Of a stretch of 64,000 bases of DNA, positions 21,470-35,147 are shown one piece after another. The DNA comes from Alitta virens (Eukaryota > Annelida > Polychaeta > Phyllodocida > Nereididae): NCBI GenBank assembly GCA_932294295.1, contig OW028585.1:1956001-2020000 (forward strand). The letters are read 5' to 3'. The position numbers were made by a program, and so were the translations under genes. Position 1 is the first letter of the stretch; every line of letters starts with the position of its first letter. Below the pieces are notes generated by a model. That model was not told the DNA's origin. It did not search any database and saw only the letters and a program-made list of their open reading frames with translations.

Positions 21470-22315
21470 TACGGCCAAATTAGCTGACATGGCAGGTTAA
21501 ATTAGTTTATTTGGTAAAGACCATATCACCCAGAAGACTTACTGGTATTTTTCAACAAGCCCTTATATGATAATGCCATTTGGTAATTTGTGCCTTGGCA
21601 ATGTTACTGACATTACATCAAAACGAGTCACAGATAAACATCAAATGCGTCATCACTGCATGGTATACTTGTGTCTTAGTGGGGTGGCAAATCTCAATGT
21701 TGTGGTGAATTTCAATGCGGCCGAGTGCTGGTAACAGCAAATATTGATCAAGCAGATTATTTTGTGCTCCCACTAACATCTTTGCCCGCACCATTTAACC
21801 ATGCTGATTGGCTTCATTTCCCACTGTGCTATAAACATTGTCTTCGGCTGGATGCTTCAATTAGTTTTTAAGATATCCCAGGATTTTTTCAAATTAGCTC
21901 TGTGCAGTTGAATTTTATTCACAATTGTCTTTCCTGATTTTGCATTAGTTTGTTTAATGTTTTTCTGTGAGTTTTATAATGACGTATACATTTTAGTCAG
22001 TGGAGTTTCTCTTCATTCTTTTGAAATGCTTTTTTTTGTAGCAATTGATTTTTTCAAAGCTACATTCAACTATGGCTTTCTAAATATCTGCCAGTGTTCC
22101 TGTAAAATCCAGGTTGTGTATTCCATAAGCGAAACAACAGTGTATTCGAATACGCAAACCCCACTCATCATCACAATCATACATATTGTAAAAAGCGCTA
22201 GGCTTTTTTGCTCTGCCTTGTAAATGATACTTCTGTGCTAACGACTTTTTATCACATTCATAATATTTAGGTTTAATGCAACTATGTTAGACACATTCAT
22301 GTGTTATTATAATCT
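21470..22315. other. Non-coding stretch
   Basis: No supported gene; the ORF at 21,957-22,223 has no recognisable domain or splice context. Confidence 0.4.
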
Positions 22316-22319
22316 AACA

Positions 22320-22960
22320 AAAGTGAGATTTAATGTCAAGGTCATGCTCAAAAGTCGAGGTTATTGTAAAAAAATAGTAAATTTCATATATGACTGTATT
22401 CCAGATGTATCTGTACTACTACCACCCAGATGACACTCATTATTACGTATCTATAAAGTACAGATAGTAAGGTTTCAGAAAATTCCATGCTCTTTCTGGA
22501 CACTTAAATCAACTTGCAAAAAGTGTGCAAACATGTTTTTATGGATAGAGAATTGATTTATGATACAAGAAACGGGATTAAAGGTCAAGGTCATGCACAG
22601 AGGTTAAGGTCATCGTCAAAAAAATAGTAAAATTTCACATCTGACTTTTTTCCAGATGTTGTACCTGTACAAATACCACCCAAATGACACTAATCATTAA
22701 GTATCTATAAAGTACAGATAATAAGTTTTCTGAAGATGTATAGTATGCCTGCATATTAGGTATATTGTGGTTATAAATGTAAGATCTTAGATCGTGGCAT
22801 GTATTGCCAGGTGAATTCCACGCTCTTTCTGCAAATAGGCGTATTCTCTGAAGTGAAAATGATATTTTTTTCTGTGATTGTAGGTAAAGGTAACACTCAA
22901 AGGTCAAGGTCATTGTCAATTCAGTTACAATAAGTGTTTGATCAATCTTTAAGGGCACGG
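22320..22960. repeat. Degenerate tandem repeat with AAGGTCA motifs
   Basis: Two diverged units (about 22,330-22,520 and 22,578-22,735) share CAAGGTCATGC, AAATAGTAAA, TCCAGATGT, ACCACCC-ATGACACT and GTATCTATAAAGTACAGATA. A partial third lies at 22,880-22,930 and related motifs at 23,175-23,215. Confidence 0.75.
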
Positions 22961-24059
22961 GTACATGTCAATTGATAATCCAATTCTTAAAATATATTAT
23001 GCCAAAATATTGAGGTATTTTGGGTTATAAATCTTTTTCTTTCAAAGAATGTGTCACCCTGGTAATCAAGTTTCTGAAAATTTCAAATTTACGTATCCTC
23101 TGAAGCAAAAATGATGTTAGCATGTATTTTTTTTAGATGTAAGCAATTTAATAGCATTCATATGGTGGTAATACAGTTAAGGTCATTCTCCATAGTCAAG
23201 GTCATTGGTGAAAAACTTAAGATGTAAAATTGCTCTATCTGTAGTCTTTTTGTCTAAGCAGTGCTGTTTGATCATATGATCAGTCTTATGTATTCAAAAT
23301 AGTCCATAGAACTTAAATGCCAACATGAATGTGTACATACATATGTGCAAGCAAATGTTGTTGAGAAAGTAGTTAGTAATTACTGTATTTTTACCTGAAT
23401 AACTTACCATCAGATGATGTCTAGCATGACAGCTTGTCCTATGTCAATCAGTCCATCAAATTTTTATTTGCATTGCCTGCCAAAACAGATTTGTTCACAC
23501 CAGTTAGAATATATTTTGTCCTATATATCAAAACTGTTACATAAGAAAACAAAAATGTATATCTCATTATCTTTGTGAGAATCAAAGGTGCCGTTTTATT
23601 ATATAGCATATAATGATGTTGGTCCAGCTGTAAAAATAATATTTGCAACCGGGCTTTGGTATATAATGGAGCAAACTTATGAACACCAAGGAAATGACGA
23701 ATATCACAAAACTGAACATTTTCAGCCTCATTACAGTTTTTGAAACCTAAAACACCAGATGCATATTATAACATAGGTTTAATACGTGAGTTATGCAGCT
23801 TATGAAAAGTCTTATATCTACATTCTCCTAACTGGTGGAGTTCATTTCTAACCATTCCCGAAGCATGCCCTCTGCAAGTAACTTAGCCATTTTAGTAAAA
23901 TGGATTCCTTAAAAGCTGCCTTATAAATAGATTAATGTATTACAATGTAGGTCATATCAGATTAATAAACCAAATATATTAAGGTGTTTTTTTATGACTG
24001 CATTTCCATATTTATTAGCTGTGGGTACATTATTCACTCCAAAACTTTATTGTTTTCAG
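22961..24059. other. Non-coding, probably intron of the CARD gene
   Basis: The first visible CARD-gene exon starts at 24,060 in phase 2, so earlier exons must lie upstream. I could not identify them here. Confidence 0.4.
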
Positions 24060-27000
24060 TGAAAAGGCGATAGCTCAGTCAACCCAGTCAGCCAGTCAAA
24101 ATTCTGTAAGTGGATTTTAGAAATGGATTTATAATTCAGCAAGTGCCTAGTTATGGTTATTATGATCAGTGTTATAACTTATTATCTAACTATCTTTCAG
24201 AATATGTCATCAGTGCTGGAAACCTCAAGCATAAAGTGCAAAGGTTTGCATAATCTTCATATATAGATTTTTTGATTGAATTTTGCATGCTGAACAATTT
24301 ATGCATACATCAATTCTGTCATTTAGAGTTTTCATACACTCTTTTTTATGTGATCTGCTAAATGAGATGTTTTACATGAAATTGTTTCATTTTGCCTTTA
24401 TGTAGATATCTCAATGGAAAAGTGGACAACATGCTTGGACAAAATGCAAACAACTTTTGTTAATTACCTTGAAGTAGATGGACTGTTAGATGTGTGTCTG
24501 TCAAAGAGAATACTCACGCACGAACAGTTGGAAACGGTCAAGGCAAGATGTCATTTACAATTTTACCCATTTATAATATTTCTATTTTCTAATTTCCCAT
24601 CCATGCATGAGTGTTCATATATATAAATTTTGCTGCTGAAGAGGGGTTTTGACAGACCATGCAGAAAAGAAACAGTATGCTATTTGTGGTATAAATTTTG
24701 AAATATAATAAATGAATGACATGATCCTTCCTCTATCAGGTTTTATATGGCTGACTTCGTGAAGGACCTTTTTCACATCATACTAACATATCTAACTGCT
24801 TAAGTGGCATTTTCTGAGAAAATCGACCCAATATGAAAATATGTGGAATGTGGTAGATCATGGATTTTGATCAAATTATCAGAATATGTAGCTTTATGGT
24901 ACCAAATAATGTTCCTAAACTGGCAAGCTCATGGGGCAGGCTGTTGCCATGGTAGCCACATTAAATTAAATCGACTATTTCATGAAGTTCCATCTTACAG
25001 CGTTGTTTTAGTAAAGAAAATGGTCAACTTATATAATAAAACCTAATAACTGTGGTTCAGAGCCTTGAACTTCATGAGTGATGAGGTTGGGCTGGTGAAC
25101 CCACGAGTCCCTTAGATAATAACGATGATATTGTTTCTAAATAACAAACCTCAGACAAGCTCTGAACCACACAGTTATGAGGTTTTATTTCTATCCTGCA
25201 ATAACCCCTATATTAAAAAATTTTTTATGGGAACTATTTGCAGCATTAAGTAGGGATCTTTTGTTTGTCTATCTGTTCTGCCTTACTCTGAAAAGTTGCC
25301 ACGGTCAAGAAGTTACCATTTCAAAACATTTCAGCAGGCAGACAGTCAACAAACTGAGCATTGGTGGCCTCAAATAACTTTCTGAAACTTCTCCCTTGCC
25401 AAAATTGTATTCAGATTGAAGGAATATAAAATTAAATAAATGTATTGTACCAGGCAAAGCAAATTTGTTTATGTTTTGGGTTTTGTGAAGAGTTATCTAG
25501 TGCTACTGATAACGTTTATGACCTTCACTAAGTGTAAATGCTGCCCCGTGATTGGCCGTGATTTTCAAATTTTTTTAGATTGTAATGAAGAATTGTAGCC
25601 ATTACAAAATTGTGTCATTAATTATTTTCATAACTTTCGTTCAGAAAATACTGTGTCCTTCAATTAATTTCAAAGACACCATTATATATTTACACGGACA
25701 GATAGTAGAGTTTGGGTTTTTGTTTGGTATATTTGATTGGTTTGTATGGTTTACATAGTGAGCATCACCCCTTTTAGTTAAAGTATTCAAATGTTGGCTC
25801 ACCCCCCCCCAACACTGAATTGACTTGCACCAACTGACTCTAATTAATATAGTCAATTCATGACTGATTTCTCTGTCACTTTTACAAGATAACTTCAGAT
25901 TTAATGCAGATAAATCATTTGCGCGGGCAACAAATAAAGTGAATTTAATTGTCTTTCAGGTGAATACAATTGTTCTATGATATTAATCATCTTCGCATGT
26001 TCAAATACTGATGTCACTGATGTCAAATGACTAAACTTTTAACTCATAGAAAAAACAAAAAAGTTCTTTGTCATAAATAATGAGAGCTATCTAATTTTAA
26101 GAGAACACCAGGATTTATTATATTAGGATTGACCTTATAATGCAATCCTAGCTCTGGTTGGGAAAGTGCGCTGTATGGCCATAGTTTCAGCTAATTTAGG
26201 CAAAAGGCCTTGATTATCACATTAAAATGCATGAATTAATGTTTTAGACATAATTGAACTGGTAACTATAGAATTTTGATTTATAATAACACGGTGCTTC
26301 CAGATGATGCTCACCTTCACTGGTCATTGTTTGCAATGGCAGGTGTTATAATCCAGGTCAATATAGTAGACAAATAGATACTCTTATAAATGCATAGACT
26401 AATACGAGGATGGAAACATATGATTAAAACTGATATGAATTATAGCTATATTATATGTAATAATAAAATAGAAATATTTGAAGATGGTGACGGCATATTC
26501 AGAAATATAATTAAGTTTTCCAGAATTATATCACAAAAATGTCCTATTATCAATTATTTAGTATATGTGCATGAATAAAATCACATATGCATTTTATACA
26601 TAGAAGTCACTATTTCTCTAACATATGTAAAATTACATATAATCCACATATATCTTCTTTGTTCCTAGTATGAACACCAGATGGCAGTAGGTATCTTGCT
26701 AGATCCGGATTCCTGGAGATAGATTTGAATAAATAGTTTATTTTAGCATCAGATAGTATGGTATATCAAGAGACGTATAGCTAAGTATAGCCTGTATCTC
26801 ACTAGCCACTTATAAATAGTTGTACTGTATACACTCAGAGCAAGCTAGGTTTTCTCAAAGAAAGTTGTGCTATATTTATAGCTAGCAGCGGTGGCTGAGT
26901 TGTCTAAAACATTCTGCCATGTAGAATCCCACCCTGTCCTCTTGCCAATCCTGATGTAAATGACCCCTTGATGGTTAACATGTTAATCTCAACCTACTAT

Positions 27001-28928
27001 ACTACTTCCTCTGTCAGATAAAATCAGATGAATGAAAGGCAATAAGTGTACTGCACGTAAGAATGTCTACAGGTTTACAACTTCTAATTTTCAATGAAGC
27101 TTCTAAACGACTAATTTGAGTTTATTATTGTTTATTGGTGTAAGTGGAATGTCAATGAAAGAAAAAATTCAAGTAGCATGTATCTATCTATTTAATTGTT
27201 AGGCTTGGGATGTAATTCAGCTTGACAACAAATTATCTGTTTTTTTTTAATGTTTTTTGAAAAAAAATAAAAAATAGATTGCTACATACAGTAATTATTT
27301 ATTTCAGGCACAAAAGACAAGCTACGATAAAGGACGTACATTTTGTGATGTACTGCGAAAGATTGCCACATACAATTACCCGTTATTTCTCGTTGAGCTG
27401 AACAAAATTCGACCTGATTTAGCAAAACAAATGAAAGAATACTTAGGTAACTATTTGACCATCTATTTTGGGCTTGGCTTCAGCCTTCATATTAATTTTG
27501 TAAATGATGGTGCTGATACATGTTCATTCTTTTGCGACAGCATATATATAAGACAACTTACTAAACACAATTATGTAATTGTAGCCGGCAATGATTGCTG
27601 TTAAATAAGGGTTTGTGCTGCCCTGCTGTGCTTAACTGAAAACTTCAAACTTAAAAACCATGCAGTGCAAAAATAATCCAAAAACAAAAAAGGTTTCTAT
27701 GCATTACTTTTGGTAAAGGCACATTCATCAGCATGATGTCGCCTGCCACATAATGCTTTTGTTCTTCTAATTGTATCTCTGTACTCATCTTCTGTGGTCT
27801 GTGGTCTCAATAAATAGTCAAAATAGATCAAAATAGTTCATGTAAATTCATAGAGCCTTTATCAAATGTGATTGCTGCAGCAGATATGATTACATTATTA
27901 TAGCGCTATTACACATAACTGTTAATTTTTTTTATATCTGGCGTCTAGACCAATGACACAATAGATCTATAACTGATATGGTTTGCCAAAATGCCAGATA
28001 TATATTACGAACACTCTGTTTTTTGGTGAAACCAATAAGGTCAAGGACCCAGGCGGGGTAGTTTTGATTCTATTGGTTGTTCAATTATGAATGACCCGTC
28101 GGGGCCTCTTCACTATTTTAATGTATTCGACCAAGAAAGGCTCATGCACAACTAACCTTGGCAGTATTCACCTTAATTTGGGTTAAAATCCTTGGTTACA
28201 ACTTCCAAAGTTTCTAAATTAAAGATTTAGGCATAATTGAACTTGTAACCATGGAGTATTACTGCAGTAAAGAAAGTAAACACATCGCTTGTTCACTGTT
28301 CAGGCGAGCTATTTATAGAACACAAAGCCTACACTTGAAAAAAAAAAAGATTTCTTAACCAGATTTGGTGGTGCAGTGCATAAGGCGCTCAACATTGTGA
28401 GTGATACTGTATTGACAGTGGATTGAATCCAGCTCGGAAATTCTTTTTTTTTTCGCAAAAAGAATCTTTAGTTATTCAGAAATAGCTATAATAATACCAA
28501 CGCATTGTGTGGTGTTTTTCTTCATATTTAGTAGACATGCCACAGCAAGCCATGAAAATAGATAACATCATATTATTTGCCAGAATCTTTACTTTCATAT
28601 TAGCATAATTTAAATGTGTGGTTATTTGTGGGTTTTTGCAGGGCCCCTGCCTTCCCCCAGCCAGTGTGACACTGATTGTACATGAAAGAACTTTTATTGC
28701 CCTGGGTACTTAATTGCTTAAAATGAGGATTTCAAAGTCAAACTCTGAAAACCTGTGAAATCTGAATAGAAACAGACTTTCATTAGTGCATGCTCATGTT
28801 GCAAATTTTGAGTGTCCCGGTTTAATTTCTACAAGGTACAAGGGAGAATCAATTTAACGTCTTATACGAAAAAAAATTTACACAAAATAACACATTTGAA
28901 TTGTTGTATTACAGGAGAATTACCTTGA
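24060..28928 (+). CDS. CARD-domain protein, last five exons (5' end not found)
   Basis: Exons: 24060-24105, 24201-24243, 24406-24542, 27308-27446 and 28915-28928 (stop TGA 28926-28928). All phases agree; donors are GTAAGT, GTTTGC, GC (AAG|GCAAGA) and GTAACT, so intron 24543-27307 is of the GC-AG class. Exons 3 and 4 encode a full six-helix CARD of about 90 residues, with FVNYLEVDGLLDVCLSK, ILTHEQLETVK, TFCDVLRKI and YPLFLVELNKIRPDLAKQM at the expected helix spacing. A Ser/Gln-rich linker precedes it, and the protein ends four residues after the last helix. CARDs pair with other CARDs in apoptosome, inflammasome and NF-kB pathways, so an adaptor role in the cytosol is likely. The protein may be CARD-only or carry other domains upstream. 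Confidence 0.85.
25035..25189. mobile_element. Hairpin MITE in the CARD-gene intron
   Basis: Imperfect inverted repeats of about 33 bp: AATAAAACCTAATAACTGTG then GTTCAGAGC at the left, with the complement at 25,157-25,189. Total 155 bp; no ORF. No clear target duplication. Confidence 0.7.
25190..27307 (+). other. CARD-gene intron, remaining part
   Basis: No gene. A tRNA-like A-box segment (GCGGTGGCTGAGTTGTCTAA, 26,886-26,905) is a possible old SINE relic. Confidence 0.4.
28360..28440 (+). mobile_element. Possible tRNA-like SINE head
   Basis: Lies in the last CARD-gene intron. An A-box-like GGTGGTGCAGTGCATAAGGCG and a B-box-like GTGGATTGAATCC at tRNA spacing, followed by a T-rich run. No duplication identified. 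Confidence 0.35.
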
Positions 28929-29142
28929 AGAAGAATTTATCTCCTCCAAAGGAAGGTTCTGCAGGTCCTACTCAAAGAATGGCTTACAGTTGCAATGTGT
29001 TACTTTCTCATGCAAAAATAAATTATGAAAAATTCCACTTGAAAGTAAGAGTCTTACAAAATGGCCCTATGCATAGACAATGTTCATTGATGTTCACTAT
29101 CATGTTTCCATTTTGTATATAACTTATCAGTAATAATATCAA

Positions 29143-29601
29143 TTGCCATAGTTGTGATATCAAAGTCCTTGCAATTATACAAAATGTATACTTTTATAGA
29201 TATATTGAATACTTTGCAAATGTATGACTAGAGTACCAATACAAAATATACATATAAATATCAATAAATATAGATTTTATTAATTATGTGTTTAAAACTA
29301 AATTGAACTATGGAAAGATTGTCCTGTACAAGTTGTAGATATATTGTACAGAAGTTATTTGATTGTAATCTGTTTTTATATAAAGACACACTGTATCTGC
29401 CATTATACCCTGTTGTCATATTTTTTTTGGTTGTCTGACAGACTTTTTAACTCTCAAGTTATAATATTGCAACACTGCTAAGGTTTTGTTGAACTGATGG
29501 ATTTTTAGCTAATGTTGTGATATCAAAGCCTCTGCAATTATATGAAATTTATATTTTTATTGATATATTGAATACTTTGCGAATGTATAGCTATTTAGGT
29601 A
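29143..29601 (+). repeat. Duplicated 90-bp segment
   Basis: GTTGTGATATCAAAG, GCAATTATA and GATATATTGAATACTTTGC occur at 29,150-29,225 and again at 29,514-29,590. Confidence 0.7.
29263..29268 (+). terminator. Poly(A) signal of the CARD gene
   Basis: AATAAA about 335 nt after the stop codon. Confidence 0.5.
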
Positions 29602-32600
29602 ATTATTGCACTCTAAGTAATCAGAATAGCTACCAAGAAAATTATTTATTTTGTATGCTAATGTGGGTCCTATGTTAATGTAATAATCATTGAACTAATT
29701 GGCTATCGCTCGATGATCTGTGATTTATGCCCAATTTCATTGAAATTGTTGACATTTTAAAAGATTCTTGTGGAACTCATTTGAGTTTTTGCCCATGAGA
29801 CACTACACATCATCACAACGTCAGATCTTGTTGTTGGAAATCGTTGAACTAATTTGACTTACATTAATAACACATTATCAAACAAGCTCAGATTTTGACT
29901 GATACTAATATTGTATTTTCTTGTTGTGTCTCTAAATACAGAAACAGTTTAATGAATACCTTGGGAATTACAAAAAATGTTGTGCCTTGTAGATTATCTA
30001 TATCATGATGTGTCCATTACGTTTGTGTATTTCATAAACTAAATGACCCTAGACTAAGTTTGTTCTATCAAAACTGTATGCTCAAAAAGTATTTTCTTTG
30101 TAATTTTTGTTTTCTTAATTAAATGCAGACACATCCTGTTGTAGCCATCTCTTCTATGTTGACTCCACATCCAGGTTTCATTATAAGACTAAGTAAAGAT
30201 ACAAAAGTCAAAAAGTATGTTTCTTGACCATTCACTCCAAATCAAATCAAAGATGCTGGCTTACCTCAGTTTATTCTTTTTAGAACCATCCACTCATCAT
30301 TCCTTTGGCCCTTAGGCCTACCACCAATCATTCACCTCTGTTCCTCCTCCTCTTTACACTTGCCCTTCTCTAGGCCAATCACATTCAAATCACTCAGCAG
30401 TGGATACCTCCCCTTTTCAGGAAATGCCCCCCCCCCCCCCATTTCCATTTTCCTGGGCTTTCATAATAAATGCAACTTGGTAGCTTGGCTTCACATTCTT
30501 GAGGTTGAGAGCTTCGATTTATTCATTGTACTTCTAATGAGTTCTGCCAGTGGGAATGCCCCCTTGGAATACCTTCCACCAAGGATACCTATTGTACTGC
30601 TGACCGCCATTGTATTGAACCAACCTGCTCACACCCACGGTAGGTGATGGCCAAGCTAACCAGATGCCTATTGTTCTACAAACCTCTTGGTTCAGCTTTT
30701 GACCTCAACCAGATTTTTCAGAGCTCAGAACTTACATTTAATTTGATTTATCAAATCAAATTTCAAATAACAATTATACTCATCTTCCTACAAGTACACA
30801 ATTATATACTACTAATACATTTATATGCTGATTTACATATTTCACACTAATAATGATATACATTCATATTTCACTCATGCATCATTTTTAAAACTGTATT
30901 GGCAAAGATAACCTGTTGTCAACGAAATCAAATGTCATTTATTTTTTGGTGGCCTGTAACCAATAAAATGATATGATTATATATATTGTGCCTTTTAGAT
31001 TATGTATCATGCCTTTTAGATGTGCCTTTTAGATATAAGTAAATGATGTGTATATTTAATTTGTATATTTCAAGGACAAAAACTAGATGGTTTTCTATAT
31101 AACTGTAAATATCCATGTATGTTCAAAATTTGTTATTGGTTCATAATTCTTTTCTAAGGAGACATAACATATTAGCTATGGTAGCCCGTTGGCAATAAAA
31201 TGATATGCATACTGAAAAGTAGTTGTTTTTGCCATCAAACATCAAGCACGTAATGTTATGCTTACTTTTGAACATCCATAGTATTGCCATCACTCTTACG
31301 CTAAGTTGTTGGAAGTTTAGTAGTCTTGTTGAACTCATCAGAAACAAAGAATAAATTGGTAAGCTTTATCTTGACAAATATACTGAAAGCAAACAACAAT
31401 TTAACAATCAGGATACATAAACACATTGGGGCCTATTTCAGTTATTTATTTATTCATCAAAACATTTTATGCAGGCAAAAATCATTTTAAACAAAAGCTT
31501 TCTTTCAAAATGAACATGGTATAAAATAAATGCCTATATCAATTCATATAAGGGATGAGGTCGTTTTAAATTTTACGATTCATCATTAATTTCATCCCCA
31601 AAAAAGACATATTTGTAAATTTCTTACAATTTAATGGTATGGAATTTTGTCAATTTTTTTTATGATATATATATATATCATGAATACATGTATATTTAGC
31701 AAAATGAAGCATTTTTGCAAATTTGCAGGTAAAATTCAGATCTTAATTTCAACAAATCTGTTTTCCAGTGCTCTGCATTTTATTATATAAATTGTCAGGT
31801 TCATTGTTAAGTTTTTAAATAGCAAATATGCTGTTATAAAATGTTTTTGATTTAATATATTCATTTAAAGACGAGAAGGTCAGTTTTCTATCAGAAAAAA
31901 ATATTTCCAAATGAGCACACATGTGGTGGTGCAATGCCCTCAATTTGTTAGTTCAGGTAAATCACAACAGATGGCGTCATGATAAGTGGCTCCGCCTAGC
32001 GTGTATTCCTCGATCTAATTTCTGTTACCCACAATGCCCTTTGAGAATAGAACCATAGGATCTCTCCCAAAGGAGCAACCGAAATATAGCTCAGCTGAGC
32101 TGTCAGATTGTTTCTTGATTTTCCCTCCCAACCCAGCCCAAAGTAGATTTTATTTACTATTTCACTTGTATAATTATTTTGAAATTTAGATCTATCGGTC
32201 ATAATTTTAAATATTAATGTATACAAAGTAACAAGAGGTTAATATTAGTAGATTATTAACTGCAGTACCAACTTAATTGGCTCGCTATAGAAAAGACAAG
32301 GAAGATCAGATCAGACCAACACCAAGCTTCAAATTTGTTGCATTAAGAATGACCTACAGTGCTCATTTGTATGGTATAAAAATTAGATGCAAGAAAATTA
32401 GAGAAGAACTCTGCAGCACAATTGATAGAAAGATTGAGGAAACCTGATTGAATTACTCATACCAAGAAAGATTTTTACTGGCTGGCCATTTGTTTTCAAC
32501 AATGACCATCTTATATATCAAATCTTTAAAGAAAAAAGAACAGCCTTAGGAAATATAAATCTCAGAAGTACTGACATTCCCTCCTCCAACCTCACTCTAG

Positions 32601-33169
32601 TAACAAATATGAGGCTGTTCTTCCTCAGTCATTGCACCTCACCTTTGGATAAATTATCGGAAACAAATCTCCACAAATAATGGCTTTAGGAGACAATAAA
32701 AAACATAGGCTGTGCTGCAGCAAAACACTCAGCAAATCCCACAAAGCACACAGGCATCATTAAAACTGTCCAGTATTTGTCCGACAGGCAGGAGGGTAGG
32801 TGTTACACTTTCATTTCCAGAGCAGAACTCTAACACACACTTTCATTTCCAGAGCTGAACCTTAACACGAACAATAACATTCTATATGGCCTACTGATGC
32901 CCTTTGATAGTCACAATGACTATGTTTTTTACAATTTGGAAAAATATTATTTCTTGAGTGTTCATATAGTGTTTGCGATGAACCGAAATGATTGCCACTT
33001 GGCTGCATAGCCTTTTACCAAGTCCTAATTTGTGTCCAAGATGTCCTATTTTTAGAACTCTTGAATTCTTCATTTGTTCATCATACATGTTCCGACAAAT
33101 GTGAAATATTAATAGCAGTTCATTCTGTTCAGAGTAAAGTCAAGTATCAAACATATTGTATATCCTTTT
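29602..33169. other. Intergenic, no supported gene
   Basis: Mostly AT-rich. Notable: poly-C run (30,427-30,440) in a small ORF of no recognised family, repeated GCCTTTTAGAT (30,990-31,035), and CTTTCATTTCCAGAGC twice (32,807-32,860). At 31,980-32,130 sequence with CCCACAATGCCC looks promoter-like, but I see no linked exon. Confidence 0.4.
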
Positions 33170-33790
33170 CCTCCCACTTAATTCTTCTGTTTCAAAGATT
33201 TAATGAACAATAAGGAGTATTAAGTTCATTAGAATTGACAGCACAGTAGCAGGTCCCCTAAACTAACCTTTAACTAAGATTATTATTCCCAAACTAGCCG
33301 TAAACGGGCTATGGCAATGCTTCCTAAGGAATATATAAGAAATTCAGCAACAACATAAGCCCACATAAAGATTTTGGGTATAATGTCATACAAAATAAAC
33401 TTTTAAGATTTGTATTTACTTGTATTTAAATAAATAATGTCTAAATACAAATTAATACAAATCATAAAGGTTTATTTTGTATGGAATGATACTCAACACA
33501 CCCATTTTCATTGCTTTGTAAGTCAAAATATTTTTCGCACACTGATTACTTTTAGCTCGCAACTAAAGGAACTATACATTATCAATTGCCCTTCAACAGT
33601 TACTGAATTGTTGGGTTGCTGATTTGCATTATATCTATGGCATTAAAATTAGATCTATATATATATATATTTTTATTACCAAACAATTTACAGGGGTATA
33701 TTAATAAAGCAATAATAAGCATTGGAGTCAAGTGAATGTAATATAAGCCATTATGGAACTAATTATTATGAAATAGCTCATTTTAAACAA
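33170..33790 (+). repeat. Dispersed palindromic repeat, copy 1
   Basis: Related copies: inverted at 35,690-36,150 and direct at 58,800-60,045. The centre (33,390-33,485) is an internal inverted repeat (ACAAAATAAAC / GTTTATTTTGT), so it is probably a foldback MITE. It is uninterrupted where copy 3 carries a mariner insertion. Confidence 0.7.
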
Positions 33791-35117
33791 AAACTTTGAA
33801 CTTGGTTGAATATGGCAATACTATGTTAAAATATTTAATAATTATATGCACATGAATTACACAACATTTGTGGCTGTCATTGAAGGAAGCAACACATTTT
33901 ATAGCATTTTTTCCAGATTTTCATTTACTTTGAAAAAAAAAAAAGGATAAAACAAATTTCAAACAAGCGCTTTACAAACTTATCAACTTATCATCTATGA
34001 TTATTACCAATGAACTAAATTTCTACTTAAGTAGAACTCAAAAGGCTTTACTGGCCAAGGGACCAGTCACATCACAATGCTGTCAATTTCACAGACTTGG
34101 AAACTGTCATTCACTCAACAGGTTTTAGGACTGATCCCCTATACCATACCAGTTTAGATTTCTTAACAATCCAATATATTGAAAAAAATAGGAATTTTGG
34201 TATTCATAAAAATCTAAATTTCTGGTGTCTCATAAAATTTTAAATGAACTTTTAAAAGTACCTTATTTAACATTATATCAGCTGCCTGCTGTCTTTTGAA
34301 ACGACACAAAGGTTAAAAGTGATTCTGTAAATGTTTGGGTAATCCTGATTTACAAAGTGTAAAAAATGACAACCCCCATTGGTTATTTGAAAAAGCAAAT
34401 ACTTGTCAATTGGATTCTAGTCAAGTTTTCCACCCATTTTGGTTTTGAAAAAAACAAAACACTGGTCTGTTCAACCCAAATTAGTCCATAAATTTCTTAG
34501 AGCAATGTCTAAGACAAGTCTTCCAGCCAATGAGAGTGCTAGAGTCATAATATTATGACATCATCTGGAGTTTAGTTTCAAATCTATAAAATTGACTGCC
34601 ATGCTAAGCCAAAGAATCACCAGAAAAATCCTTTACAATAGGATGGGGCAAACAACAGCGTGATATAATTGCTGGCTCAGGTAAACTTGCTTTCAAGCTG
34701 GCCTAATACAGACTGAAGTCATAAAATTCAAAATAGTATACTTTAGTTTTATGGAGTATATTATTGATTCATTATTTTCCTATGTTTATTGCTTAACTGG
34801 TCAGTTTTACCAGGTACTGTTTTTTTACATTTTTTAACGTTTATTGTTTTACTGCTCATCCTGCACAGCAGAGCTTTTGCTTTTTTTTTTTTATGTAGGG
34901 GGCATCATTCTTGTTATTGCATTCTGCATCAATTAAATCAACAACTGACACCTACAATTTTATTGTCATTTTATTTTGATGAATGGCAAATATTTATGAC
35001 AAGCAATATAGACATGACATATATATCATTTTATAATATGTAGTTACATTTATTATCAAATTGGACTTTTAAAAATAATGACGTAATAGTTTAGCGAACA
35101 CGTTGCAAATGAGTTGA
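33791..35117. other. Upstream region of the LamG gene
   Basis: AT-rich, no gene supported; the ORF at 34,789-35,043 has no domain or splice evidence. Confidence 0.4.
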
Positions 35118-35125
35118 TATAAATA
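35118..35125 (+). promoter_or_regulatory. TATA box of the LamG-like gene
   Basis: TATAAATA, about 30 nt before the inferred start (about 35,148) of a non-coding first exon that ends at a strong donor (G|GTGAGT at 35,196). Confidence 0.6.
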
Positions 35126-35147
35126 AATAGTGGAGGCCACATCATAC

